From: Deltaproteobacteria bacterium HGW-Deltaproteobacteria-14
GTDB taxonomy: Bacteria; Myxococcota_A; UBA9042; PHBI01
Assembly (NCBI GenBank): GCA_002841945.1
Contig: PHBI01000092.1
Span: 1-43,466, forward strand
Direction: 5' to 3'
Length of the DNA stretch: 43,466 bases
The notes below the pieces were generated by a model that searched no databases, had not been told where the DNA came from, and saw only the letters and a program-made list of their open reading frames with translations. The translations under genes and the position numbers were made by a program. Positions 36,401 through 42,747 of the stretch are shown in pieces (position 1 is the stretch's first letter; each line of letters opens with the position of its first letter).

Positions 36401-38208
36401 GACGAGAGACCGCGAACGGGCAGCGCCCGGTGGACACCGACGGCGACGGTCTCCCGGACGCCCTCGACGGCGACAGCGACGACGACGGCCTGCCGGACTG
36501 GCGCGAGGGCGTCGTCGACGTGGACTCCGACGGTGTCGGCGCCTGGCAGGACGCCGACGACGACGGCGACGGCATCCCGACCTGGCGCGAGCTGGACCTG
36601 GCGCGGGCCGACGGGGTCGTGTCGGACGGCGCGCGCTTCGGCGGCGACGTCGACCGCGACGGGATCCCGAACTACCTCGACCGCGACAGCGACGGAGACG
36701 GGGCGCCCGACGGCCCGACGGGGGCCGGAGAGAGCGTGACCGACGCCGATCAGGACGGGATCCCGAACTACCTCGACCGCGACGACGGCGACGGCCCCTC
36801 GGGGGATCCCGACCGCGACGGGATCCCCACCGCCGACGAGCTCCGGCTGGGCGCCAACCCGTTGTCCCGCGACAGCGACGGCGACGGGATCGGCGACGCC
36901 GACGAGATCGGCTCGGTGGTCTCGCCGACCGACACCGACGGCGACGACCTGCCCGACCTCGTCGACCCCGACGACGACGGCGACGGCATCCCGACCGCGC
37001 GCGAGATGGCGGACGCGGCGCGCCCAGGGGCGACCGAGGACATCGACGGGCTCCCCCCGTGGCGCGACAGGGACAGCGACGGCGACGGGATCGACGACGC
37101 CGTCGAGGGCGCCTGGGATCCCGACGCCGACGGCGCTCCGAGCTACCTCGACGTCGACGCCGACAACGACGGCACCCCAGACGCCACCGAGGGGGTCGGC
37201 GACGCTGACGGCGACGGCGTGATCGACCTGCTCGACCCCGAGGACAGCGACGGGCCCGGGGCGGACCCCGATCGGGACGGCCTCACCAGCGCGGAGGAGG
37301 GGGCTGCGCGCACCCAGGCGTACATCGCGGACACGGACGGCGACGGCGTCCTCGACGGCGACGAGGTCGGGGCCGACCCGGCGAACCCGCTCGACACCGA
37401 CGGCGACGGGGTCCCGGACGCCCTCGACCCCGATGACGACGGCGACGGCATCCCGACCCTCACCGAGGGGGGCTCGGACCTCGACCAGGACGGCCTCGAG
37501 AGCCGCCTCGACACGGACTCGGACGGCGACGGCGTCCGCGACGCCCTCGAGGGGCTCGACGACTTCGACGGCGACGGGATCCCGGCGTACCTCGACGCCG
37601 ACGCCGACGGTGACGGCGTGGCTGACCGCGACGAGGGCCCCGGAGACGACGATGCCGACGGGCTGATCAACGTCCTCGACCCGGCCGACGCCGACGGGCC
37701 CGGCGCCGACCGCGACCAGGACGGGTTGAGCAACCTCGCCGAGTGGGTCATCGGGAGCGACCCGCGGGTCGCCGACGGCGACGCCGACGGCGTGCTCGAT
37801 GGCGACGAGATCGGGGCGCTCGTGAACCCGTGGGACACCGACGGCGACGGGCTCCCGGACTGGCGCGACGAGGACGATGACGGCGACACCCTGACGACCT
37901 CCACCGAGGTGATCGACGCCGAGACGTGGGGCACCGACGTCGACCTCGACGGCGCGCCGAACTGGCGCGACCCGGACGCTGACGGCGACGGCAAGTCGGA
38001 CGGCGTCGAGGGGCGCGGCGACGCCGACGGCGACGGCGTCCCGAACTACCTCGATCCCTACGACGACAGCGACATCGGCGTGCGCCTCGCCGGGGGCCAG
38101 GGCTGCGGGGGCGGCGGGCCTGCAGGCCCTGGGCTCATGTGGCCCGCCCTGCTCGGCCTGCTCGCGCTCGCGTGGCGCCGCACCCGGCGCTCACCCCCCA
38201 CGAGCTAG
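30442..38208 (+). CDS. Giant calcium-binding surface protein: FG-GAP repeats, ASPIC/UnbV-like domain, thrombospondin type 3 repeats, MYXO-CTERM-like tail
   Basis: A 2588-residue protein read from GTG 30442; GTG 30469 gives an equally good signal peptide (SIVTLVAAFVATAGAGIGGPARA). Residues about 60-420 hold six FG-GAP/VCBS-like calcium loops (WVDLDGDGALDLV, DYDNDGRVDLA, DLDADGHLDLF, DVDRDGDLDLVVV, DVDGDGDLDLDLV and a degenerate one). An ASPIC/UnbV-like segment follows (IGATVTLRRPSGQIAAIGEV, near 455-480). From about 535 to 2540 the chain is thrombospondin type 3 repeats of the DxDxDGxxD type, including six copies of a long super-repeat. The C-terminus is GCGGGG (Cys 2555), a short membrane segment (LMWPALLGLLALAW) and RRTRR, as in MYXO-CTERM sorting tails. 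It should be exported, processed at the tail and kept on the cell surface, binding many Ca2+ ions. Adhesion or matrix function is inferred. Confidence 0.85.
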   Translation: MLHTKVPHNVPTCPPTRSIVTLVAAFVATAGAGIGGPARAVFGPDGAPSLGASTAAPTSGAHWVDLDGDGALDLVLDTAAATLVRVAGDAGLTDAGQLPAAAPPLGSLPADYDNDGRVDLARALPDRLELWRNGGGATPFTGTPTLVVRAGACTSSDPPNGRCVALAGFAPTGVAWLDPAADGWLDLLVSDGGAPLLLANPADPGGGTAFAPVTGAFAGIGSPVAGGTVSVADWNLDGTVDAFVAASGARDLWLGAAPGTFSALAAPDFAVVDPRAGSVLCDLDADGHLDLFRGDSGADETIDVEAAGRVFWGNGAGFLPITLGEPQPAGLSPSQPARGAACGDVDRDGDLDLVVVGSWGARVFLNQLAAGSARAFVTAPSGFGLPGDLGALDDAVLVDVDGDGDLDLDLVGAAGNRVFMNETAPSGGHLAVTVVVPVGACAPFDSAAVRADIGATVTLRRPSGQIAAIGEVSGGTSAGSAPPWTLDLPLGAGDPTATWQLVIMPQARSGLTAAQATYTLPVVPSALIGGQVRTGLGDADGDGIPDADELADAARIPADRYPDPDDVDADGIPNRLDADSDGDGIPDAVEAGDASRCTPAADADGDGVPDYLTPADRDGDGLDDIVEGLRGTDPDNDDTDGDGLKDGLELALGVDPRDADSDDDGLSDGDEVAGAGLLADFAPTDPRLGDSDDDGLPDGLEVGAHDPVPGNPDGPYPYLGTQVDGLTWHPDLGPDSRTDPNEADSDGGGIPDGLEDLDKNGAVGAGERDPNDPSDDDSDGDGLLDAIELALGTDRFHVDSDGDGIDDGDELAAGDPNAYDAGVDTRPTDADSDDDGVSDGDELAGVGPLAAFGATDPRRADSDGDGLSDGLEVGVMLPVSGGLSPVEGLAWAGTDVTAPSWRPDSDPASKTNPNNDDTDGDDLLDGAEDVNRDGEANYIIGGTGTSGSGETDPERADTDGDGLSDGDERARGSDPLDTDTDDGGVPDGTEVASLLDPTWAGDDQNIADTDGDGLATARELVLGTDPSVADTDGDGLSDGAELASGAPGVRDGSDTDPRDADTDDDGLSDGVERFGAGPLVPFGPTSPLAWDTDQDGLLDGLEVAITLPVPGGTSLGGVTFAGTNTAAGHFRADADPTTQTDPTDDDSDDDGLRDGFEDEDHNGAGSGFFGATGTVGFGETDPTAADTDGDGLQDGTELGVSVPQGSGTDLALFVPDADPTRTTGPKDVDSDDGGMHDGAEDTNLNGRVDPGERNPLFAADDDRDEDGLTDAEEVLLGTDPRVTDTDGDGLSDGAELALGAPGVRDPGDTDPLDADSDDDGLLDGVERRGTGPLARTGPTDPNRADSDGDGLWDGLEVGVTAPLVGGVTANGIAWEGTAVAAGFTPDADPFSVTDPNARDTDRDGIEDGVEDANGDGAATYTLGGTGTTGAGETDPTRADTDGDLLGDGVEGPFATNPLDTDSDDGGLGDGVEVANGLDPRNPADDANFADRDGDRLADGREAFIGTDPDDADSDGDGIDDFMELAGGIPGVFTIGADTDPLDADTDDDGLADGEERAGTGLLAAFGPTDPLEPDSDGDGIADGIEVGATTGVSGGFSDGPAEVPFVGSADFSGDADPGSRTDPNRADSDGDGLLDGDEDLDGDGATTYVLGGTGTSGGGETDPNLADTDADRLPDGAERLVHGTDPLDTDSDDGGLADGIEVANHLDPLDPADDHRFTDSDGDGIADYREILLGLDRLDADTDGDGLSDFEELAHGVLGRFDDGVDTDPRDADSDDDGLPDGLELAGVGTWGATDPLSRDTDGDRIGDGVEAGVTAPVPAGVSDGVGIAFVGTDGGFAPDADPDTTTDPTRVDSDGDGLADGVEDANGDGAQVATIGGIGTFGVGETDPTLPDSDGDGLDDGAERLVYGTDPLDTDSDDGAVDDGTEVANGTDPLDPSDDAPPDTDHDGLLDWVERVIGLDPTSPDTDNDGVFDGDDDLDGDALSNRRETANGQRPVDTDGDGLPDALDGDSDDDGLPDWREGVVDVDSDGVGAWQDADDDGDGIPTWRELDLARADGVVSDGARFGGDVDRDGIPNYLDRDSDGDGAPDGPTGAGESVTDADQDGIPNYLDRDDGDGPSGDPDRDGIPTADELRLGANPLSRDSDGDGIGDADEIGSVVSPTDTDGDDLPDLVDPDDDGDGIPTAREMADAARPGATEDIDGLPPWRDRDSDGDGIDDAVEGAWDPDADGAPSYLDVDADNDGTPDATEGVGDADGDGVIDLLDPEDSDGPGADPDRDGLTSAEEGAARTQAYIADTDGDGVLDGDEVGADPANPLDTDGDGVPDALDPDDDGDGIPTLTEGGSDLDQDGLESRLDTDSDGDGVRDALEGLDDFDGDGIPAYLDADADGDGVADRDEGPGDDDADGLINVLDPADADGPGADRDQDGLSNLAEWVIGSDPRVADGDADGVLDGDEIGALVNPWDTDGDGLPDWRDEDDDGDTLTTSTEVIDAETWGTDVDLDGAPNWRDPDADGDGKSDGVEGRGDADGDGVPNYLDPYDDSDIGVRLAGGQGCGGGGPAGPGLMWPALLGLLALAWRRTRRSPPTS
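32404..36270 (+). repeat. Higher-order protein repeat of about 687-690 bp within the giant gene
   Basis: The phrase D(T)DPxDADSDDDGLxDGxE starts copies at 32404, 32911, 33601, 34363, 35050 and 35737. The spacings are 507, 690, 762, 687 and 687 bp, all multiples of three. Each full copy runs through an EVGVTAPV segment, a glycine-rich GGTGTSGxGETDP segment, an EVANGxDPxxPADD segment and a DFxELAxGxxGVFDxG segment. The first copy lacks the glycine-rich middle, and the third carries about 25 extra residues. Confidence 0.85.
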
Positions 38209-38278
38209 CGCGGCGCTCCCGCGCCTTCGCGATCGCACACGGCGTAACAGCCCGGCGATGCGAGGGTGCGCGCGGATT

Positions 38279-38297
38279 CCCGCTGCAACGCAGCGGG
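38279..38297. terminator. 8-bp hairpin between convergent giant gene and kinase gene
   Basis: CCCGCTGC (38279-38286) pairs with GCAGCGGG (38290-38297) around AAC, 2 nt from the kinase stop and 70 nt after the giant gene's stop. No U-run follows. It may end transcription of either gene. Confidence 0.4.
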
Positions 38298-38299
38298 CG

Positions 38300-39421
38300 T
38301 CAGCGCGGGAGGATCATCTCCTCGGGGAGCAGGCGGTGCTTGTCGACCTCGGGGAAGAGGTCGTCGAGGTACTCGGCGAGGCGCTCGTTGGTCGGTCCGT
38401 AGCCAGAGCTGTAGAGGAGCACCTCGAGGTCGCGCACGATGTCGCGCGCGCGCTGGTAGCGCTGGTTCGGGTCGCGCTCGAGCATCCGGCGCATCACCAC
38501 CTCGATCTTCGGCGAGATGGCCGGGTTCCAGTCGCGCGGGGACGGCACCTGGCGGCTGTCGTGGAGGTGGATCGCGTCGTCGATCGACTCGACGGGGTAG
38601 ACCTGCTCGCCGGTGAGGAGCTCGAACAGCACGAGGCCGAGGGAGAAGACGTCGCTGCGGGCGTCGATGGTCTGGCCACGCGCCTGCTCCGGGGCGAGGT
38701 AGGGGGCCTTGCCCATGATCTCGTTCTCGCGCGCGGTCTTGCGGGCGCTCATGGCCTTCGCGATGCCGAAGTCCGCGAGCTTCACCACCCCGCCCCAGCT
38801 GGCGTAGACGTTGACCGGCGAGACGTCGCGGTGGACGAGAAACAGCGGTCGGCCGTCCACACCGCGCTTCTCGTGCGCGTAGGCGAGCGCCCGGGCGACC
38901 CGGCTGACCATGAAGACGGCGAGCTCGGGCGGCAGGTAGTCGTTGCGCTCGTCGAGGCGGGTGTTGATGTCCTCGAGGGTCACCCCGTGGACCCACTCCA
39001 TCACGATGGCGAGGGAGCCGGCCATGTCGACGAGCTGATAGACCTGCTGGATGTTCTCGTGGATCAGCGTCGCGACGAGCTTGGCCTCGTCGATGAACAT
39101 GTCCCGGTAGTAGAACCGGTCGAGCAGCTCACGGCGGATGGTCTTGATGCCGACGGTCTTAGAGAAGCCGGAGACACCGAGCTGCTCCGCCAGAAAGACC
39201 TGGCCCATGCCACCTTCAGCCACCTTGCTGATGATCCGGTAGGTGCTGACGTACTGGAAGGCTTCCAGTTCCACGGCGAGGTTCCGTGCGGGTGCGAGTG
39301 TCGCTGCTGACGTCCCGTCCGGGGCGTCGTGCGGTTCCGTCTTCCATCCGTTATTAGAGGGCACACGAGCGTTGTGCAAGCGGCTGGACTCGGGCGCTGA
39401 AACCCCGCCGTCATCGATCAT
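38300..39421 (-). CDS. Hanks-type serine/threonine protein kinase, soluble
   Basis: A 373-residue kinase. The start at 39421 overlaps the amidase stop as ATGA, a translational coupling. An N-terminal tail of about 55 residues is followed by the kinase domain: glycine loop AEGGMGQVFLAEQ (68-80), Lys93 in GIKTI (usually AIK), Glu112 region (FIDEAKL), catalytic HRDVSPVN (H197-N204), DFG (217-219) and APE (243-245). All catalytic residues are present, so it should be active. It ends about 15 residues after a normal kinase domain, with no TM or sensor domain, unlike PknB-type receptors. The HRDVSPxN loop is typical of the large myxobacterial kinase set. Its substrate is unknown; an FHA protein is encoded about 30 kb away. 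Confidence 0.92.
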   Translation of the reverse strand: MIDDGGVSAPESSRLHNARVPSNNGWKTEPHDAPDGTSAATLAPARNLAVELEAFQYVSTYRIISKVAEGGMGQVFLAEQLGVSGFSKTVGIKTIRRELLDRFYYRDMFIDEAKLVATLIHENIQQVYQLVDMAGSLAIVMEWVHGVTLEDINTRLDERNDYLPPELAVFMVSRVARALAYAHEKRGVDGRPLFLVHRDVSPVNVYASWGGVVKLADFGIAKAMSARKTARENEIMGKAPYLAPEQARGQTIDARSDVFSLGLVLFELLTGEQVYPVESIDDAIHLHDSRQVPSPRDWNPAISPKIEVVMRRMLERDPNQRYQRARDIVRDLEVLLYSSGYGPTNERLAEYLDDLFPEVDKHRLLPEEMILPR

Positions 39422-40911
39422 GCCGGTGCCTCCGGGCGGCGACCGAGCCAGGGCCTCGCGGCCTCGAGCTGCGAGGCCAGGCGCAAGAGCGTCGCCTCGT
39501 CCCCGAAGCGTCCGACCCACTGGGTCCCGATCGGCAGCCCGTCGGCGTTCCAGTGGAGGGGGAGCGAGACCGCCGGCTGTCCGGTCATGTTGAAGAGCAT
39601 CGTGTTCGGGGTCGCCGACAGCGCGTTGTCCGCGAGGTCGTCGAGGGCCTTGAGGAGCAACGGGCGCGCCGGGAGGGCGCGGAGCACGCCCAGCAGCAGC
39701 CGCTCGCGACCGGACAGCGCGAACTCGCCGACGCGCGCCGGCGGCTGCGCCGCGGTCGGGGTCAACAACACATCCCAGGTGCCGAAGAACGCGCCGATGC
39801 CGCGGCCCGTCGCCTGGACGGTCTGCAGGGCGCCCGCGTACTCGGCCGCCGTCAGCTTGTCGGCGATGAGCTTGAGCATCCAGGTCGGGCGCTCGAAGTC
39901 CCTGGCCCGCGGCCGCCGCCCGGCGAGCTCGCCGGCTCGCCGCACGCTCGCGTTCACCCCCGCCGCGACGATGGCGAAGTAGGCGCGGACCATGGCCCGC
40001 TGGTCGTACTCGGGGCATGCCTGCTCGACCTCGTGCCCGAGGTCCGCGGCCAGCGCGGCCGCCGCCTCGACCGCGGCGACGCAGTCGGGGTGGGTCGCGG
40101 TGCCGAAGAGGGCGCGGGTCGTGAAGGCGACCCGCAGGCGCCCGGGAGGCGCGCCGACCTCGCCGAGGAACGAGCCCACCCGCGGCGGGGCGTGGTAGGG
40201 AGCGCCGACGTCCGGCCCGCTGACCGCGTCGAGCGTGGCCGCAGTGTCGCGGACCGAGCGGGTCAAGACGTGCTCGCAGACGAGCCCGGCCCAGCGCTCG
40301 CCGGCGAACGGGCCCGCCGGGTTGCGGGCGCGCGTCGGCTTGAGCCCGACGAGCCCACAGTGCGAGGCCGGGATCCGGATCGACCCGCCGCCATCGCCAC
40401 CATGGGCCAGCGGCACCATCCCGGCGGCGACGGCGGCGCCGGAGCCGCCGCTCGAGCCGCCGGGGGTGTGGGCGGGGTTCCACGGGTTGCGTGTCGGGCC
40501 GCGCAGCACCGGCTCGGTCACGCCGTAGATGCCAAACTCGGGCGTGTTGGTGCGGCCGACGACGACCAGCCCCGCGCGGCGGAAGCGCCGCACGAGCTCC
40601 GCGTCGCGCTGCGGTCGATAGTCGGCGAGGAGCTGGGTCGACTGGGTGCAGGGCTCGCCTGCGTCCTCGGCCATCAGGTCCTTGAGCAACATCGGGACGC
40701 CCCGGAAGGGCCCATCCGGGAGCGCTCCGCTGGCCTCGGCGCGGGCCCGATCGAACTGGGTGTGCACGACCGCGTTCAGCCGGGGGTTGTCGCGCTCGAT
40801 GCGCGCGATCGCGGCGTCGACGAGCTCCGTGGGCGTCACGTCACCGCTCGCGACGAGCGCGGCGAGCCCGAGCGCGTCGTGGCGTTCGTACTCCGGCAAC
40901 GGCGGGGCCAT
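39418..40911 (-). CDS. Amidase-signature family hydrolase
   Basis: A 497-residue amidase. The start at 40911 has AGGAGG 4-5 nt upstream. The Ser-cisSer-Lys triad is visible: K77 in MLLKDL, S153 in GGSSGGSGAA and S177 in GGDGGGSIRIPA, with the 24-residue spacing between the two Ser that the family shows. The C-terminus (LFNMTGQPAVSLPL, GLPIGTQWVG) is also typical. Such enzymes hydrolyse diverse amides; GatA is unlikely because no gatB or gatC is near. The stop overlaps the start of the kinase gene. The substrate cannot be read from the sequence. Confidence 0.9.
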   Translation of the reverse strand: MAPPLPEYERHDALGLAALVASGDVTPTELVDAAIARIERDNPRLNAVVHTQFDRARAEASGALPDGPFRGVPMLLKDLMAEDAGEPCTQSTQLLADYRPQRDAELVRRFRRAGLVVVGRTNTPEFGIYGVTEPVLRGPTRNPWNPAHTPGGSSGGSGAAVAAGMVPLAHGGDGGGSIRIPASHCGLVGLKPTRARNPAGPFAGERWAGLVCEHVLTRSVRDTAATLDAVSGPDVGAPYHAPPRVGSFLGEVGAPPGRLRVAFTTRALFGTATHPDCVAAVEAAAALAADLGHEVEQACPEYDQRAMVRAYFAIVAAGVNASVRRAGELAGRRPRARDFERPTWMLKLIADKLTAAEYAGALQTVQATGRGIGAFFGTWDVLLTPTAAQPPARVGEFALSGRERLLLGVLRALPARPLLLKALDDLADNALSATPNTMLFNMTGQPAVSLPLHWNADGLPIGTQWVGRFGDEATLLRLASQLEAARPWLGRRPEAPA

Positions 40912-41003
40912 CCAGCCTCCTGTCGCGAGTTGGGAAGGAGAGCATGCCACGGTCATGGCGCGCACGCACGCCCACCCCCCCACCGATTCGAATGCGTCGG
41001 CCG

Positions 41004-41900
41004 TCAGGGCGGGGGCAGCCCGATGTCGCGCTCGGTGCGGTAGGCGCGCACGGTGTAGGGCGGCGGCGGCGACGGCGGGTGGGCGGCGACCCAGGCGCCC
41101 CACGCGGCGGGGTCTTCGCCGAGCGCGGTGCCGGTGAGCGCGCGGAGGGCGCGGACGGCGCGGATCAGGACGAAGTCGGGCGCCGTGGTCAGGAAGCCCG
41201 CGAGCGGCCCGATGGCGCGCGGGTCGCCGAGCCCGCCGAGCCCGTCGACCGCGGCGCGGACGAGGTCGGCGTCGAGATCGGCGTTGAGCGTCCGCAAGAG
41301 CCCCACCAGCGCGTCGTCGCTGCCGCGCAGCCCGGGGGTGCCGAGGGCGCGCAGGGCCTCGGCGGCGACCGGAGCGCTGTCGTCCTCGGTCAGCGCCAGG
41401 GTCAGCGGCAGCCCGGCGGCGTCGCCGAGGCGGCACAGGGCGAGCGCGACCGCCCCCTGGACCGACTCTGGGACCTGCTCGCTCGTGAGCGCGTCGCGCA
41501 GCTCGGTGGTGGCGCCGAAGCGCTCGAGCCCCACCACGCAGCGGGCGCGGAAGGCGGCGTCGGTGCGGGGGCGGACCAGGATGCGCGCCAGGTTCCAGAC
41601 GATGCGCTCGCCGAGGCGCGGATCGCGCTCGGCGAGCTGGACCAGGGTGGCCGCGATGGCGTCCTGCATCCAGCGGGTGTCGACGTTGAGGAGCCCGCCG
41701 CAGACGCCGTAGTAGCAGATGCCGCTGCCGCAGTCGGCGTCCGCCCGGCAGGACTGGGCGCCGCCGAAGACGTAGGTCTCGATCTCCTCCGGGAGCAGGT
41801 TGCCGGCGGGGAGCTCCACCGGCGGGTGCTCTGGCGCTGCGCCCTCGCTCCCGCAGGCGGCCAGCGCGGCGATGACGAGCCCGGTCGCGAGCCACCTCAT
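41004..41900 (-). CDS. Lipoprotein with HEAT-like repeats
   Basis: A 298-residue lipoprotein. Its signal peptide ends in LAAC (Cys16). A Cys-rich stretch (CRADADCGSGICYYGVCGG, about 53-71) resembles the small disulfide modules of myxobacterial surface proteins. From about 75 on, the chain consists of two-helix units such as VQGAVALALCRLGDAAGLPL and DLVRAAVDGLGGLGDPRAIG, typical of HEAT/PBS-lyase-like repeats. The last 30 residues are Pro-rich. Its ATG overlaps the stop of the amidotransferase gene (ATGA), so the two are cotranslated. Function unknown; probably a protein-interaction scaffold at the membrane. Confidence 0.75.
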   Translation of the reverse strand: MRWLATGLVIAALAACGSEGAAPEHPPVELPAGNLLPEEIETYVFGGAQSCRADADCGSGICYYGVCGGLLNVDTRWMQDAIAATLVQLAERDPRLGERIVWNLARILVRPRTDAAFRARCVVGLERFGATTELRDALTSEQVPESVQGAVALALCRLGDAAGLPLTLALTEDDSAPVAAEALRALGTPGLRGSDDALVGLLRTLNADLDADLVRAAVDGLGGLGDPRAIGPLAGFLTTAPDFVLIRAVRALRALTGTALGEDPAAWGAWVAAHPPSPPPPYTVRAYRTERDIGLPPP

Positions 41901-42646
41901 CGTGCGGCCTCGCGCACGAAGGCGTCGAAGAGGCGAGCGCTCGACACCCCGCCGAGCCACTCGGGGTGCCACTGGACGGCCACGACCCAGCGGTGGTCGC
42001 GCACGGTGAACGCCTCCACCAGCCCATCGGGGGCCCACGCCTCGGCGGTCGCCGCGGGGGCGAGCGTGTCCACCCCCTGGTGGTGCACCGAGTTGACCAC
42101 GGGCGCCCCCTCCCCCGCGAACAGCCGCGCGACGAGGCCAGCGGCGGCCAGCTCGAGCCCGTGCGCGTTGGCGTCGTAGCGCTCCTGGTCGCGGTGGACG
42201 ATGGCGCTGGGGCGCAGGCTCGGCAGGTCCTGCCAGAGCGTGCCGCCCTCCGCGACGTTGATGACCTGTGCGCCGCGACAAACGCCGAGCACTGGCTTTC
42301 CGAGCGTGACCGCGGCCCGGTAGAGGGCGATTTCGTGTGCATCGCGAAGCGGGTCGCCCGCCCACGCCGGGTCGCGCAGCTCCGCGCCGTAGCTCGCGGG
42401 GTCTACGTCCGTCCCGCCGCTCAGGAGGAGGCCGTCGCAGCGGCGCATGGTGGCCTCGGCGAGGGCGTCGAGGTCGCGCCGCGCTTCGGCGCCGGCGCGG
42501 TAGGGCATCAGCGGCAGCCCGCCGGCGTCGCGCACGACCCGGGCCATCGCGCCCTCGCCGTACTCGAGGGGCTTGTGCTTGTAGAGCCGCCGGTCCTCTG
42601 CGGGGAGGTGGTTGGGGCTGATGGCGATGAGGGGCGGCGACTGCAT
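41897..42646 (-). CDS. Class-I glutamine amidotransferase-like hydrolase (peptidase C26, PuuD-like)
   Basis: A 249-residue enzyme of the gamma-glutamyl-GABA hydrolase/C26 family. It has LLLSGGTDVDPASYG (74-87), the nucleophile Cys123 in GVCRGAQ, VVNSVHHQGVD, and His227/Glu229 in QWHPEW, completing the Cys-His-Glu triad. The likely reaction is release of glutamate from a gamma-glutamyl compound, as in polyamine breakdown. No puuA, puuB or puuC gene is nearby, so the substrate is uncertain. Its stop overlaps the start of the lipoprotein gene, an unusual partner for a cytoplasmic hydrolase. Confidence 0.88.
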   Translation of the reverse strand: MQSPPLIAISPNHLPAEDRRLYKHKPLEYGEGAMARVVRDAGGLPLMPYRAGAEARRDLDALAEATMRRCDGLLLSGGTDVDPASYGAELRDPAWAGDPLRDAHEIALYRAAVTLGKPVLGVCRGAQVINVAEGGTLWQDLPSLRPSAIVHRDQERYDANAHGLELAAAGLVARLFAGEGAPVVNSVHHQGVDTLAPAATAEAWAPDGLVEAFTVRDHRWVVAVQWHPEWLGGVSSARLFDAFVREAAR

Positions 42647-42711
42647 GGCGCGGGATGATGGGCGCCAGCGCCATGAGCGTCAATGCTGGTGTCCGTCTCG
42701 TGCGGGCTTCG

Positions 42712-42741
42712 TTGCGGTGGGCGCGGCGCTTCGGGTAGCCT
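42712..42741 (+). promoter_or_regulatory. Candidate promoter for the 42748 lipoprotein gene (leaderless)
   Basis: TTGCGG (42712-42717), an 18-nt spacer and TAGCCT (42736-42741) precede the ATG by 6 nt. No Shine-Dalgarno is visible. The predicted start of transcription falls on or near the ATG, as for the 11973 and 18254 genes. Confidence 0.3.
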
Positions 42742-42747
42742 GGGCCC

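Noticed and set aside
32404..38070. Periodic repeats suggesting a CRISPR array
   Set aside because: The repeats are in-frame Asp-rich codons of variable spacing, without unique spacers; no cas genes are present.
39422..40483. Open frame extending the kinase upstream to 727 residues
   Set aside because: It runs through the amidase gene in another frame and is Arg/Gly-rich nonsense; the ATGA overlap gives the true start.
40912..42342. Open frame extending the amidase upstream to a 974-residue protein
   Set aside because: The extra part is an out-of-frame shadow of the HEAT-like lipoprotein gene and the amidotransferase; AGGAGG marks the start at 40911.
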